From contig MNCI01003588.1 of assembly GCA_015680685.1 (NCBI GenBank), forward strand, positions 721,891-781,952: 60,062 nt of DNA. Direction: 5' to 3'. The translations under genes were made by a program, and so were the position numbers. Source of the DNA: Gnetum montanum. Its lineage: Eukaryota > Streptophyta > Gnetopsida > Gnetales > Gnetaceae. Every line of letters begins with the position of its first letter. Position 1 is the first letter of the stretch. Below are positions 1-10,577 of the stretch, one piece after another. The notes under the pieces were generated by a model. The model did not search any database. It worked only from the letters and a program-made list of their open reading frames with translations, and was not told where the DNA came from.

Positions 1-229
1 AAATATTTGCATCTTTCAACATATTTTATCTCCTTTGAAAGGTAACGGATGCTTGATGATATTGCCAATTTTTGCTTCAAATTTACTTCACATCAAACCT
101 ATCATCTCATTAAAATTTTAATTTACTCCACAAAGCTTTAACATGCCCTCAGCCCTTGAATATAACTTTGATAATTCTTGTAACTTACCAAACTCAAAGC
201 CTTGAATCTTACTGTTCCATAAAATGGCC

Positions 230-417
230 AAAATGTGCCAACAGGAACCCATTAGATCCAAAAGCTAATTGAGCATGTGGTAAAAGAAGAAGAAGAGCTA
301 TGTAAATGAGAGAATGTTGAGAAATATCATTGGGATCCAACTTTTCAAAAGAAGAAGGTTCATCTCTATGATAAGGAAAAATAAGAAGCTCTAGATGAGG
401 TGATTTTACAACAAATC
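230..417 (+). pseudogene. gag fragment (5' side) of plus-strand Athila-like element, interrupted at 417
   Basis: In the frame ending at 417 the sequence reads IQKLIEHVVKEEEELCK, then (after a stop) ENVEKYHWDPTFQKKK. This aligns by eye with the gag of the minus-strand element at 25.5-35.3 kb, which reads VQRLL...EEGELRKRESAREYNGDPSLRKKE near 32.9 kb. Gag is the structural capsid polyprotein. The frame is cut at 417 by the 16.6 kb element and the homology resumes at 16995 on the other side. In-frame stops show it is dead. Positions 1-229 probably belong to the same gag, but I could not follow the frame there with confidence. Confidence 0.65.
413..417. repeat. target-site duplication, left copy (AAATC)
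   Basis: The five bases AAATC just outside the left LTR pair with AAACC at 16995-16999 just outside the right LTR. They differ by one C/T transition. This marks the insertion as one event and fixes the outer ends of the 16.6 kb element. Confidence 0.65.
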
Positions 418-2034
418 TATAATGATTGAAAATGTTGAAGGTTAGAACAATACACCAAGAGGTTTGCAATCGTACAGCTTTGACCCCACATCCATGTAAG
501 GGCCTACTAAAAATGGAGGTGGGGTGCCCAAAACAATCTTGTTGATTGAACTGAGACTTATGGGATGTTACGCTAAAACAAATGCTAAGGGTTTTCATGG
601 TGTTCAAAACATCCACAATGTCAACTAGGGTGAGTGTATTTGAGGTTTTTGGTGCAAAACAAGAGTTCAAACATGTGAATATGTGTAAAAAATAGTGAAA
701 AATACCAATAAAATGGTAGAATGTGATTAAAAATTCGAATAGGAAGTGAGTGAGAGAGAAAGTGGCACCACCCCAAATGGGAGGGGGAGCATAGTTAATT
801 ATAAAGAAAAGGTAAGAAAGTAAGCATTGTATAGATAGGCATAGTAGGTAGTGTAGTCATGGTCTAAAGGTATTTGGGCTATGAAAACTAACATTCACCA
901 TGAAGTCTAAACTTGTTAGGTTGGCTACTATGGGGTCCTATGAGCTGGAGTGGTCTGCAAGGTGCAATGGTGCCAAGTGCTATCCCAAAGTTTGCCAAAA
1001 TACCAAGTGTGCTTGGATGTCAATGCTAGGAATACTAATGCTCAAATTTGCCAACCCCTAGAACATTGAGTGTTGGGGTATTTATAAGGCTAGGGTTAGT
1101 GCAAATTGTGGATTAGGTGCTATGTGGAAAAGGGGTAGTTGAGACTATGCTAGCCCCAACTATGCTTCCACTAAAGCAAATGGTGTTCTACTGGTGTGCT
1201 TCAATGGACCCTGTGAGACTACCAAACTATGACTATGCTACCAAGACTGCATGTGTGGGTGCCAAAAAAACTACAATATACCTGAAAATAATGCAAAATA
1301 GTGAAATTTTAAAGACTACACTTTAGAACTACACTATCCACTCTCTTGAATGGTGTCAAGAATAGGTACAATTTGGGGGCAAATGGGGGATGCAAAAGAA
1401 ATGCAAAATGAAAATCTTACTTGCCAAAGAAATTTTGGAGCTGAGATGAAGACCCATGCTAAGTTATGGAGGCTTCTAGAGGTAGTTCTACTTGACTACA
1501 TTGACTACGCTCTAGAGTGTAGTCCCAATAGTTAGGCAAATTTTGCAAACAATGTGTTTTAGTGCTGACTATGCTAACTAGAGCATAGTCCTAGCATTGA
1601 GAGTGTAGTCTTGACACTTAGAAAAATCTAGGAAAAATTGATGTCTTCATGTAGACTACACTAACTACACTCTGGAGTGGAGTAGGGAGTGTAGCCTTAG
1701 AAGTTAGATAATCTGCTAAATTATTTCTTCCATGCCAACCAAGCTTGATAGCTTCTGGCTTGAGACTTAGGCAAATTTGCAGAATTTCTCATTTGTGTGC
1801 AAACTACGCTTACTATGCTCTAGAGAATAGTTTTAGTAGTGAGAGCATAGTTAGGACACTTAGAAAATTTTGTAGCTACTATAGACACTTAGAAAAAATC
1901 TTGCAAATCTAGGATATTTGTTTTAACTATGTTGACTATGCTCTGGAACATAGCCTCATTAGTGGGGAGGGTAGTCTCAACACTTAGAAAAATTTGCAAT
2001 TGAGACTTGGTAGCACAAATTTGGTGGTGTTTCA
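418..2034 (-). repeat. 3' LTR of the TAT/Ogre-like element (LTR A)
   Basis: On the minus strand it starts TGAAACACCACCAAA (complement of the end at 2034) and ends TCATTATA (complement of 418-425). The same sequence recurs at 15326-16994 and 47558-49416. Comparing the three copies suggests the original terminus was ...CTACA, so plus-strand copies begin TGTAGTGACTGAAAA; here it has decayed to TATAATGATTGAAAA. The stretch 1500-1990 holds degenerate palindromic repeats around CTATGCTCTAGAGCATAG-like cores. A putative open frame of 153 residues across 209-670 is a by-product of low stop density, not a gene. Confidence 0.85.
1079..1086 (-). promoter_or_regulatory. LTR TATA box
   Basis: The minus strand reads CTTATAAATACCCC here. 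The equivalent sites are 16015-16022 in LTR B and 48251-48258 in the solo LTR C. They lie 0.95 to 1.16 kb inside the LTR start, where the U3/R border of a long plant LTR would be expected. Confidence 0.6.
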
Positions 2035-3534
2035 TTGGACCCTCTTTGTTGATGTCTAGAAGAGTGGCCCAAGAGATGTTAACAAAGAATGTAAAACACG
2101 ACAATAAGCCTAGCACAAACATCTTTTATTAGTACTTAATCAAATGTCACTTCCTCATACTCAAGAGAGCCATGGGTATTGGTATGCTAGAGATAAAAAA
2201 TGTAGGGAATGCATGATAAAGGGTGTATGGAATGTGTTAGGGAATACAAGGGAATGAGATGCAAACAATGTGATACTACAAGATGTGGGAACAAGGTGGC
2301 TTGTTGCCAAAACAGTGACCTCTTGTCAGAATGCTTATGAGAGAGTCAGCATCCATGGTACTAGAATGGTTTGCCCTTGAAATTATGATCTCTCATTAGA
2401 GTACTTATGAAAAGATTAATGAAAATTTAGGGTTGGACTGGTTGCAAAATTGCAACTTTGGTAATTTTTCTTGGGGACATGTTTTGCTCCATTTCCTTTG
2501 CTTTACTTTTTTTTTTTTTTTTTTTTTTTNTTTTTGACTATGAGGAAAATTGCTTTGGGTTTTGCACATTGCAAAATGCTAGTTGTGGGATGCTTTCCAT
2601 TAGGTGAACTACATGCCACTTAATGGGCTTTTCTTTGAGGCAACTACATTGCATCTGTAGGACAAGTGTTTCCTCCCTGAGAAAAGTTGCATTCCATCAG
2701 AGTAATGGGAGGGGTCTATGGTTGACTTAGAGAAGGTGCTATGTGCATGGGAGGGGTTGTAAGCTCGATGATTTAGGGAAAGGTAGGGAAATGCAATGTA
2801 AAAATGGGTGATGCAAGTAGGCTATAGGGGGGTAATAGGGGTGCACACTCTTGAGTACCTTGGCTAGTCCAATCATGCACATCAGAGTAATGTGGTGACT
2901 TGCTATTATGATGAGATGCATCTTTACACGACCATCTCTGAGGCTTTTTCCTATAAATACAACTCAAAGAAAATAAGAAAGCAACCACACAACATGAGAT
3001 GAGATTAAACTACTAAATGTGAGGGTGCTACAGCTATTGCAACAGCTAAACCAGTTGCAAGTTCTTGAAGAGCTAGTAAAGGCGCTAGGGGTGGTGATGC
3101 TATAGGTGCTCGAGAGCTTGAGCAATGGTGAGAGCTTGAGGAAAAATTAGCAAAATGACAAGAGTTCATAATGCTACAAATTTTCTAGAGGTCTCTTGTG
3201 CCAAAAGCTCAAGGTACTAGCAAAAGGCCTAGGGTTGGTATTACTGCAAATAGAGCTTAGAGCTAGTAATGCTATAGGTGCAGTGTGGAGCTGGTGGTGT
3301 TGGTGATGATGAAAAGAGCTCTAGAAGATTAACAAAATTCCCAAGGGTTACTCCAAAAAAATAGTAAAATTCTAGGGGGTAGTAATGCTGCAAATGTTCC
3401 AAAGGCCTCTCCTAATGACAAGAACTTCATTCTGGAATTGTAGTGTCCCTACCCTGCCCACGAGATGTGGGCAAATGGTGTGGAGTTGAAAGTATTATCC
3501 CTTTCTTGTCTTCAGAACTATATGTGTTGAACTA
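2035..3534 (-). other. 3' untranslated region of the TAT/Ogre-like element
   Basis: No coding frame is recognisable between the integrase and the 3' LTR. On the minus strand the bases next to the LTR include CAAAGAGGG, a possible decayed polypurine tract. A long T run (about 2507-2535) contains a single N at 2530. From about 3000 to 3430 short phrases such as GCTAGTAATGCTATAGGTGC recur in degenerate form, suggesting an old tandem repeat. Confidence 0.5.
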
Positions 3535-3850
3535 AAAACCTAATTTAAGGTCCTAGTAGACCATATTCTTTGCTATTTTAGGGTCCTAGCAAACTGTGGG
3601 CCCAATTTAAGCTCCTAGCAAACTATGATGTGCTAGTTTATAGTCCTAGTAGACTATTGAGTGCTAATTTAATGTTGTAGTAGATGGTAAATGTTGTGCC
3701 AGTTTAACGTCATGAGCCAAGGATGACTATGAAATTTTAGAGTTATGGTGGATGGTCTATGTCAGTTTATAATCGTAGTGGAGTATGCTGTGCTAGTTTA
3801 TAGTCATAGCAGACTATTTGTGCTAGTTTATAGTCATAGCAGAATATGGC
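3535..3850. repeat. Degenerate tandem array TR1, unit about 30-36 bp
   Basis: The phrase GTGCTAGTTTATAGTC followed by TAGCAGACTAT recurs roughly every 30-36 bases, for example near 3630, 3780 and 3810. Related units occur at 7525-7640 (TR2) and 10770-11075 (TR3) in the same element. Plant Ty3/gypsy elements often carry tandem repeats in the 3' UTR, and TR1 is in that position. Confidence 0.7.
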
Positions 3851-3929
3851 TTACCTTTCTTTGTCATTGATGAGGCACTACATACTATGCATAGTATAGC
3901 TTCAAATATGAGTGGTTCACCAAATTGAC

Positions 3930-5000
3930 AATTTTTTTGCCATTGTGGTTAGTAAGCTTGAATGCCCCATTTTCATAGGTGTTGATGACCAGGAAAGGCC
4001 CTTCCTAGTTGGTTGAGAATTTGTCCATTGGTTCATAAACAACCTTGACAACTAAGTGATCTTTCTTGATCAAGCATTTATCTAACTATGATAGTGCTTT
4101 TGCCATTGCATTTGTTGGTACCACTCGATATGAGCAAGTATCTACATACGCTCCTCCTCTATCGAGTCAACGTCCATGGTTCTCAACTCATCATTTTGAG
4201 CCTCGTCAATGAAGCTTGAGAGGATTACATGGAGTGATGGGACTATTAATTCAAGAGGCAAAATAGCCTCAAATCCATAAACCAAACTATATCGCATCTT
4301 ACTTGTTGTAGTTTTATGTGTTATGTAGTAGGCCCAAAGTGCATAGATCAGCTGCTCATGCCATCACCATTTGCTACTACTAAGAATCTTCTTTAAAATA
4401 TTGAAAATGATGTTGTTTGTGGCCTTTGCTTGGTCCTTTCCCTACATGTCTTAGGGTAATGAAAAGGATTGTTTGATTCCGAAGTGTTTGAAAAAGGAAT
4501 TTCTCTTACCACTGCTAAATTGTCACCCATTGTTTGTGACTATGGCCATGGGTAAACCAAAACAGGTCACTATGTTGTCAAGTATGAATTTGCAGACCTA
4601 CTAAGATTTTGTCTTCCTAAGGAAAATAGCCTCAATCCACTTTGTAAAATATTTAGTTGCAATTATAATGAAGCTATGCCCTATAGAGGACTTAGGCATT
4701 ATAGGCCCTATGATGTCCAACCTCCAACATTGGAACAACCATGTGATCTATGTTGTATGCAGTTCAATCAGTGGCATGTGCATTAAATTGCCATGTCATT
4801 GACATGTGTCACATATCTTGACCTTGGAAATGCAACTACACTTCATGTAAGGCTAGTAGTAGCCTAAGCATCTAATCTTCACCGCCATTGCCCTAGGTGT
4901 TATGTGGCCTCCACATAGTCCCTCGTGAACTTAGTCAATGATCATCTGCACCTCATTATCACTAACACAGGTCAATAGTATGCTATCATAGGATTAGTAA
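3930..5000 (-). pseudogene. Integrase of the TAT/Ogre-like element, decayed
   Basis: Integrase inserts the element cDNA into the host genome. The minus strand reads WRLDIIGPI (first catalytic Asp), TKWIEA, then VTNNG where the family has the second catalytic Asp, and QAKATN where it has the catalytic Glu. So two of three D,D,E residues are changed, both by G-to-A type transitions (Asp to Asn, Glu to Lys). Further on come ALWAY, GFEAILPLEL and EGPFLVINTYENGAFKL, the usual C-terminal module. Several TAG/TGA stops interrupt it. It follows RNase H and ends just before tandem array TR1. Confidence 0.8.
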
Positions 5001-5089
5001 CATAATGTGCTATCATCCATGATGACATACTACCATGATCATTTTTGCACTGCATCCTTTTGGGCAATGGTTCAATGTTGTGGAGGTTC

Positions 5090-7290
5090 ACCCTATAGGA
5101 GGTATGCCTTAATGTCATCATACCATTGTACTGTGTAGGTTATGCTTATTGTGGTTATGGATGCAATATCAATTGTTTTCATGATAGGCATAGCACAATC
5201 CACCATAGAGGTGGGAAATGTGTGAAACATTTTAGGTGCAATTCTTAATGCTAACATTGCTAAGGCATTGACAATGATGTTTTCATTGTGGGGGATATGC
5301 TGAGCATTAGCAATTGCAAATTTCTTAAGCAAGTGCTTTGCGAGGTCATAATAACATTGTAAATATTAAGCTTTACAAGTGTAAACCTCTATGACTTGGT
5401 TGACAACCAGTTGTGAGTCACCTCAGATATTTAGGTTTTTAATTCTTAGGTCACGAGTTGCTAAGATACCCCAAAGGAAACCTTCATACTCTACCACATT
5501 GTTAGTGCATGGGAATGCAAAACAATATGTGAAGGGTTGAATCTCCCTAGAGGGAAACATGATTATGGTAGTAGCACTACCCCCTTGAGAGGTTGAAGCA
5601 CTATCAAAGTGCAAGAGTGCCTTGAAGTTATCAAGCACTTGACTTATGCTAGTAACATGCTCATCTAGAAATTCGGGATCTATCATTGCTTGATTGTCAG
5701 TTATGGAAGTCGTAAGTTGTGTAGCTATTACTTAACCTTTGGTTGATGCCTATGCAATGTAATGAAATTTAAACTCCAAAATTATTACTTTCCAATGTGC
5801 AATGTGACTATTATAGATATTCATTGTAATTTCTTAGAGTACATTGCTTTTGTAGATGATGTTGACTTAGATACAAAAAAGATAATGCCTCTACTTCTTG
5901 AGTGCAAAGACTAAGGTAAGGTAGTTCTTTTCTACATTGTTATAATTTGCTTCATAGGCAAACAATGCATGGCTTAGGTAGTATACTGGGACCTCTATGC
6001 CATCATCTAACTTTTGTCAAAATAAAGAAGTCATGAATATGTCAAATGTAGCAAGGTAGATGTAGAAAGGTTTATCTCCTTGCAGAGGGTAGACCGTTGG
6101 AAGTTGAGCCAGCTCCTATTAAACGTTGTCAAAGGCCACTTGGTATTGAGCCATCCACTCAAAGTGGACTCCTTTCTTGAGAAAATGTTGCATGGACTAC
6201 AACTTATCAATCAACAGTGTGATAAACTAGCGTATGAATTGCAATCTACTTTGTAACCTTCATAACTCCTTAAGGTTAGCTAGTGGTTCTAAGTTGATAA
6301 TGGCCTTAACCTTTTTAGGGTTTATGCATATGCCTAATTTAGATATTATGAAACCTAGCATGTAGCCCATCTTGATGCCAAAGAAACATTTCTTAGGATT
6401 TAACCTAAGTTCATTCTTTAGGCAATGTTTGAGCACAAGGTCCAAGTCATCTACGTGGTTGTGTGCTACTTTGGACTTAACTACTATATCATCAATGTAA
6501 TCATTGAGTAGACCTAACAAGTAATCACTAAAATATACATCATGACATGTTGATAAGTTTCTCCCATGTTCTTTAGTCTAAGGGGCATCAATGTCTAATA
6601 AAATGTACCCCAAGGAGTCATGAATGTAGTACTAAGCTAGTGCTCTAGGTTGATTCAAATCTGGTTGTACCTTGAGAATCCATCTATGAAGGACAACAAG
6701 GCATGACCAACTGTGGTATTGACTAATTTGTCAATACTAGGTAATGGAAAATCATATTTAATGGTTGCCTTATTCAGGTTTTGGAAGTCTATGCAAATGC
6801 ATATACTTCCATTTTTTTAGGTACAATCGCAATGTTGGAAAACCTAGTCTATGTAGTCGATAGCCCAGATGAGACTAGCTTTGTAAAGCTTGGTGATTGC
6901 ATTGTAGACCATCAACGCCACCTTAGGCCTAACCTTTCAAGCTTTCTACTTAACTAGTTTTATGCTAGGATCAAGGATTATGTTGTGTTGCACTACAAAA
7001 GGATCTAGGCTTGACATGTCCTCATAAGACCATGCAAATTCCTTGATGTTATCATTGAGTACTTTTGCAATGTCTTAGGCATGTTGAGGCTCTAACAATG
7101 AACTAGCTTTCAATGCTTATTCCTAACTACTAGGTGTTTCTATAGTGATTTCAATGAGGGGATCCTCGATGACATCACCTACCTCTAGACCTAGATCCCT
7201 AGCTAGATAGTCTGGCTAGTTTAGCAATGCCTGTACAGATGTTATGTATTCATCATAGGCTATGGGCTCAAAGTCCAGGCATTGTGGGTT
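5090..7290 (-). pseudogene. Reverse transcriptase and RNase H of the TAT/Ogre-like element, decayed
   Basis: The polymerase copies element RNA into DNA and RNase H removes the RNA strand. The minus strand reads CIDFQNLNKATIKYDFPLP and FIDGFSRYNQI (near 6.7-6.8 kb), then YIDDIVVKS with an intact catalytic DD (near 6.48 kb), and FLGFI-like MLGFIISKLGI. A segment at 5423-5686 reads FDSASTSQGG and FPCTNNVVEYEG, like the additional RNase H of the TAT/Ogre lineage; 5093-5332 continues that module. The upstream part (about 7000-7290) reads YDEYITSVQALL, a linker I cannot assign. Stops interrupt throughout. Confidence 0.8.
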
Positions 7291-7524
7291 GATGCATCAC
7301 ATGAGATCACTAGGGGACCTGGTAAGGACTAGAGGTAAGTGAAGATGCTCATGCATAATCATGCTATATTCCTACGAAGATCATACAAAAATAACTAGAA
7401 AAATATCAAGCAGCACCTATCTTAATGAGAGAAATGTGCATAAAATAAAGGAAAGCAATGCAATAAAATTCCGCCTAAGTATGAAAATTTGATTTTTAAA
7501 GGAAAAGAATGTGTGGGTCAGGTT

Positions 7525-7640
7525 TAGGCCTTGGTAGGCCATGAGATGCTAGTTTAAGGTTTTAGCAGACCATGGAGTACTAGTTCAAGGTCTTGGTGGA
7601 TCATGGAGTGCCAGTTTAAGGTCTTAGTAGATCGTGATAT
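7525..7640. repeat. Tandem array TR2, unit about 31 bp
   Basis: Three to four units of the form GCTAGTTTAAGGT...AGACCATGGAG follow one another at about 31 bases. The unit matches TR1 and TR3. TR2 lies immediately upstream of the antisense gene and TR3 immediately downstream of it. Confidence 0.7.
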
Positions 7641-7863
7641 GTACTAGATGTGTCATTTGAACAATGTTTGATGCACCAAAAGAGCGAAATTGGCCTTGAC
7701 ATTCATTGTTCAGTGAGAAATATTTTAAAATTTTCCTAAGTTTGGGATATCCAAAAAAATAAAAACTTTCTCTAGGTTTGGTGACTACACTCCCACCCAA
7801 GTACACTTTGCACTATTAAGCATAATCCTAGGGTAGGTGAAAATATTAAGTGGTCCTAGGGGG

Positions 7864-7870
7864 TATAAAA
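7864..7870 (+). promoter_or_regulatory. TATA-like box upstream of the antisense gene
   Basis: The plus strand reads GGGTATAAAAGTGCATTTCA. It lies about 135 bases before the ATG at 8003 and 210 bases before the proposed first donor site. This spacing would suit a core promoter for the antisense gene. That it works is inference. Confidence 0.4.
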
Positions 7871-8002
7871 GTGCATTTCACCTTAGGTAAATTTATCATT
7901 GTCAAAGTTGAAAACATAAATTTTTTAGAGCATAGCATAATTGAAAGAATGTAGTTGGAAGAATGTTGCACTAAAGTGGATGCTAGCATCCTAGGTTGAC
8001 CA

Positions 8003-10577
8003 ATGTGGATGAGGGAGAGTGAGCACTAGCATGTCTACTACAGGTACACATGGAGGTGCGAAGGATGCCATTATCCTTCAGGTATGTCAACTACACTCTC
8101 TTCTTTCTTTTTGTCATTTTTTGCCTTTTCTTCACTTTTTTGTACTAGGGTTTGGGGCTTGTGTTGGTGGTGCCCTACCATGGCAGGGCACCACTACCAT
8201 GCTGGCTACTTCAGCTGCTGTGGCCTTGAGGATGTATGTGTTAGACGAGGGCTTGATGTAATGAGGGTTTTTGAGATTGCATGGGGCTTGATGATTGGAT
8301 TTGGCATAATTGTGGTTGCTATGATAGCAAGTGTGGCCATGGGTTTGGAGGGTTTGCTACCAAAAAATTTTGCTTTGTTTATATGCATTTGTTTATTTTT
8401 TATGTAGTGGTCAAAGGCAAAGTGATCAATCACAATGGCTAGGGAAAGCTAGCCACTCGAGTGCGGGTAATGAAGAAGGTGCTGTAGGAGGGCATGAGGT
8501 TCAATTGGGCCTTCTACATTACCACTAGACTACATGCAGAGATCACCAAGCTACACTATAACCTCCAGGCAAGGTCTCACATACACTTTGCATTCTTTGT
8601 AGCATATGTATGAAGGTTGGTAGAGCTTTTGGTAGTTCAAGATAGCAGATGATAGGTAGTGCAAGACTGTGAGTAGCTATCTAAGCCTAGGGTAAACCAT
8701 ATGTTTGCAACCTCTCACTCATAGGACCCCTTAGAAGGGATCGATGAATCATACTCAGTGATGACCAAAGGTCACCTAGGGCAGTCACACTATTCCTACA
8801 ACAAAGTGAGTGAGTGTCCCCTAGTTGTTATTGGAGATGTGAACAAGGCTAACCACTACATTATGAAAATGGTTTGGCCCTCCAAGGTAAAGATCAAGAA
8901 GCCACACCTAGTGGAGGAGGCTACTCCTATAGTTGGACAAGCAAGCATCAAGAAGATCTTCCACAAGATCCCAAGGTTGTGCATAGATGTTGTAGGTTTG
9001 TATATGTATAGATGCATTTATTTTATATTTTTATGTTTATATTTTTAGTGCTTTTTGCTATGCTATGCTAATGCTACAATGTTATGTTTGTAAATTAGGT
9101 GAGAGGGCTACTGAAGCAATGGAAACAACAATAGTAGAGATAGCCTCTCTTCAAGCTAAGGAAGGAGTGATGCATAGGGAGGAGCTACATGACACTGCAG
9201 AAACCCTACAATAGTTTAAGGCAAAGGGCCTATTTCACCCTAATGAGCTTGTTTTTGCTAGCCTTTTCAATGGTGTGTAGCTGGGAGACCCCTCTACTCT
9301 CACACTTGAGGGCTTGCTAGGTAATTTTGTTTAAATAGCCATATGTTGTTGTTCTTTTGCTCTTGCATATTTGGCTATTTAGTTGTTGCTTATTGCAATC
9401 TTGGGTTGCAGCCTCAATTGTCCCTACTAATGGCCCACTACCCATGCCTACCTACCACATGAAGCCATGGGTAGAAGCACCAGACAAATTTTTCTTCATG
9501 GAAGGCATCATAGAGGGCATGGTGGACCACCTATAGTAGGCAGATCCCAAGCTTGGTATGCATATGATGTTGTTTTGCTCATTTTGCTTTATTGATTTTA
9601 ATGCTTATTTTGTGGCTAATGTTGATATGGTTGTTGCATGCTAATAGGTTCTAACCTTTGCTACAATCTGAATCGAGTGGTTAGAGTAGATACTATCCCC
9701 GAGTGCCCTCGTAAAGTGGAGTAGGTACCTTACTATCTGTATGAGGCAACCAGCAAGTGTGCACTTTCTTGTGCAAAAGAATTATGGATTTGTAGGTGCT
9801 CTAATGAGCACCTATGGAAATTTGTGCATGAAATTTAGGAGAGAGTGACCAACCAAGACATGAAGATCAAGGATCTTAAGTCTTGATATGACTTATTGGT
9901 GACTTGATCATGGGGAGATAGTACCTGGTGGACCACAGAGATTGATTATGCTAGGTACTGGTTAGCTATTTGGGGTAAGAATGAGGCTACCTAGGAGATT
10001 ATTGAGCAATGGTTGCAAATGGATTAGGATTGGAACAACAAACACCACTATAGGCATGAGCAAGATGCATATCTTAACTAGCTTAAAGAAGAGTCTGTCA
10101 AACACTACTTCCAAGAGATATTCATTGAGGTGATTGATGGAAGATAGGCCTTTGAGATATTCACTCATCATACAATGGTTAGTAATTCCTCAGAGAGGAA
10201 GATTGTTACACCCCTATGGCAGGCTTCGTTTATCACATTTTGCATGATGTCACTTGCATGGACCACCATCAAAAAAGATAGAATCCTTGCAAGAGTTAAC
10301 TTTGGCCAAGAGGACTAGACATAGCTATCTGAGGTTGAGATCCTTCAATGTTTGGAGGAGGGCCTTGATAGCTTACCTTCAAACATGGTCAATTCAAGAC
10401 CCTCTTAGGTTAGTTTTTTGAATTGTTTTATGCTTTTTATGTTAGTTTGTATATGGTACATTTGTTTACAGGCTTGCTATTTTTTTGCATCATTGATAGG
10501 CACCAATTGATGTTGTAGACCCTAATGGTGTAGTTGATGAAGATGAACCTCCACCCCCACCTAACACCACTAGTTGA
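8003..10577 (+). pseudogene. Antisense multi-exon gene inside the retrotransposon, product unrecognised
   Basis: Proposed exons: 8003-8081, 8408-8995, 9099-9320, 9412-9555, 9648-10408 and 10500-10577. Introns are GT-AG (326, 103, 91, 92 and 91 bp), T-rich, phases 1,1,1,1,0. Joined they give 1872 nt, 624 codons, ending at TGA 10575-10577. There are 23 internal stops (19 TAG, 4 TGA, no TAA) and no frameshift. Segments include RVRVMKKVL, FNWAFYITTRLHAEI, CPLVVIGDVNKANHYIMKM, MPTYHMKPWVEAPDKFFF, YYLYEATSKCALSCAKELW and a proline-rich end DEDEPPPPPNTTS. I recognise no enzyme fold; the second exon vaguely resembles the env-position ORF at 39-41.6 kb. Exon 1 is the least certain part. It lies opposite to gag-pol, between protease and RT, with tandem arrays on both sides. 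Confidence 0.7.

Noticed and set aside
209-670. 153-residue minus-strand open frame
   Set aside because: It crosses the LTR boundary at 418 and mixes gag antisense with LTR sequence, so it cannot be one gene.
2507-2535. Long T run as the poly(A) tail of an antisense retrocopy
   Set aside because: No transcript-like sequence or target duplication could be found beside it. It lies in the 3' UTR of a gypsy element and contains an N, so it may be a slippage or assembly-prone tract.
8084-8407. 107-residue plus-strand frame with hydrophobic segments (possible membrane protein)
   Set aside because: It lies almost exactly over the proposed first intron of the antisense gene, and its stop-free length is unremarkable. 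I keep it only as an alternative to exon 1.
8003-10577. TAG codon reassignment as an explanation for the many in-frame TAGs
   Set aside because: TGA stops also occur, neighbouring dead retroelement frames show the same pattern, and the setting is a plant nuclear repeat. Deamination explains it.
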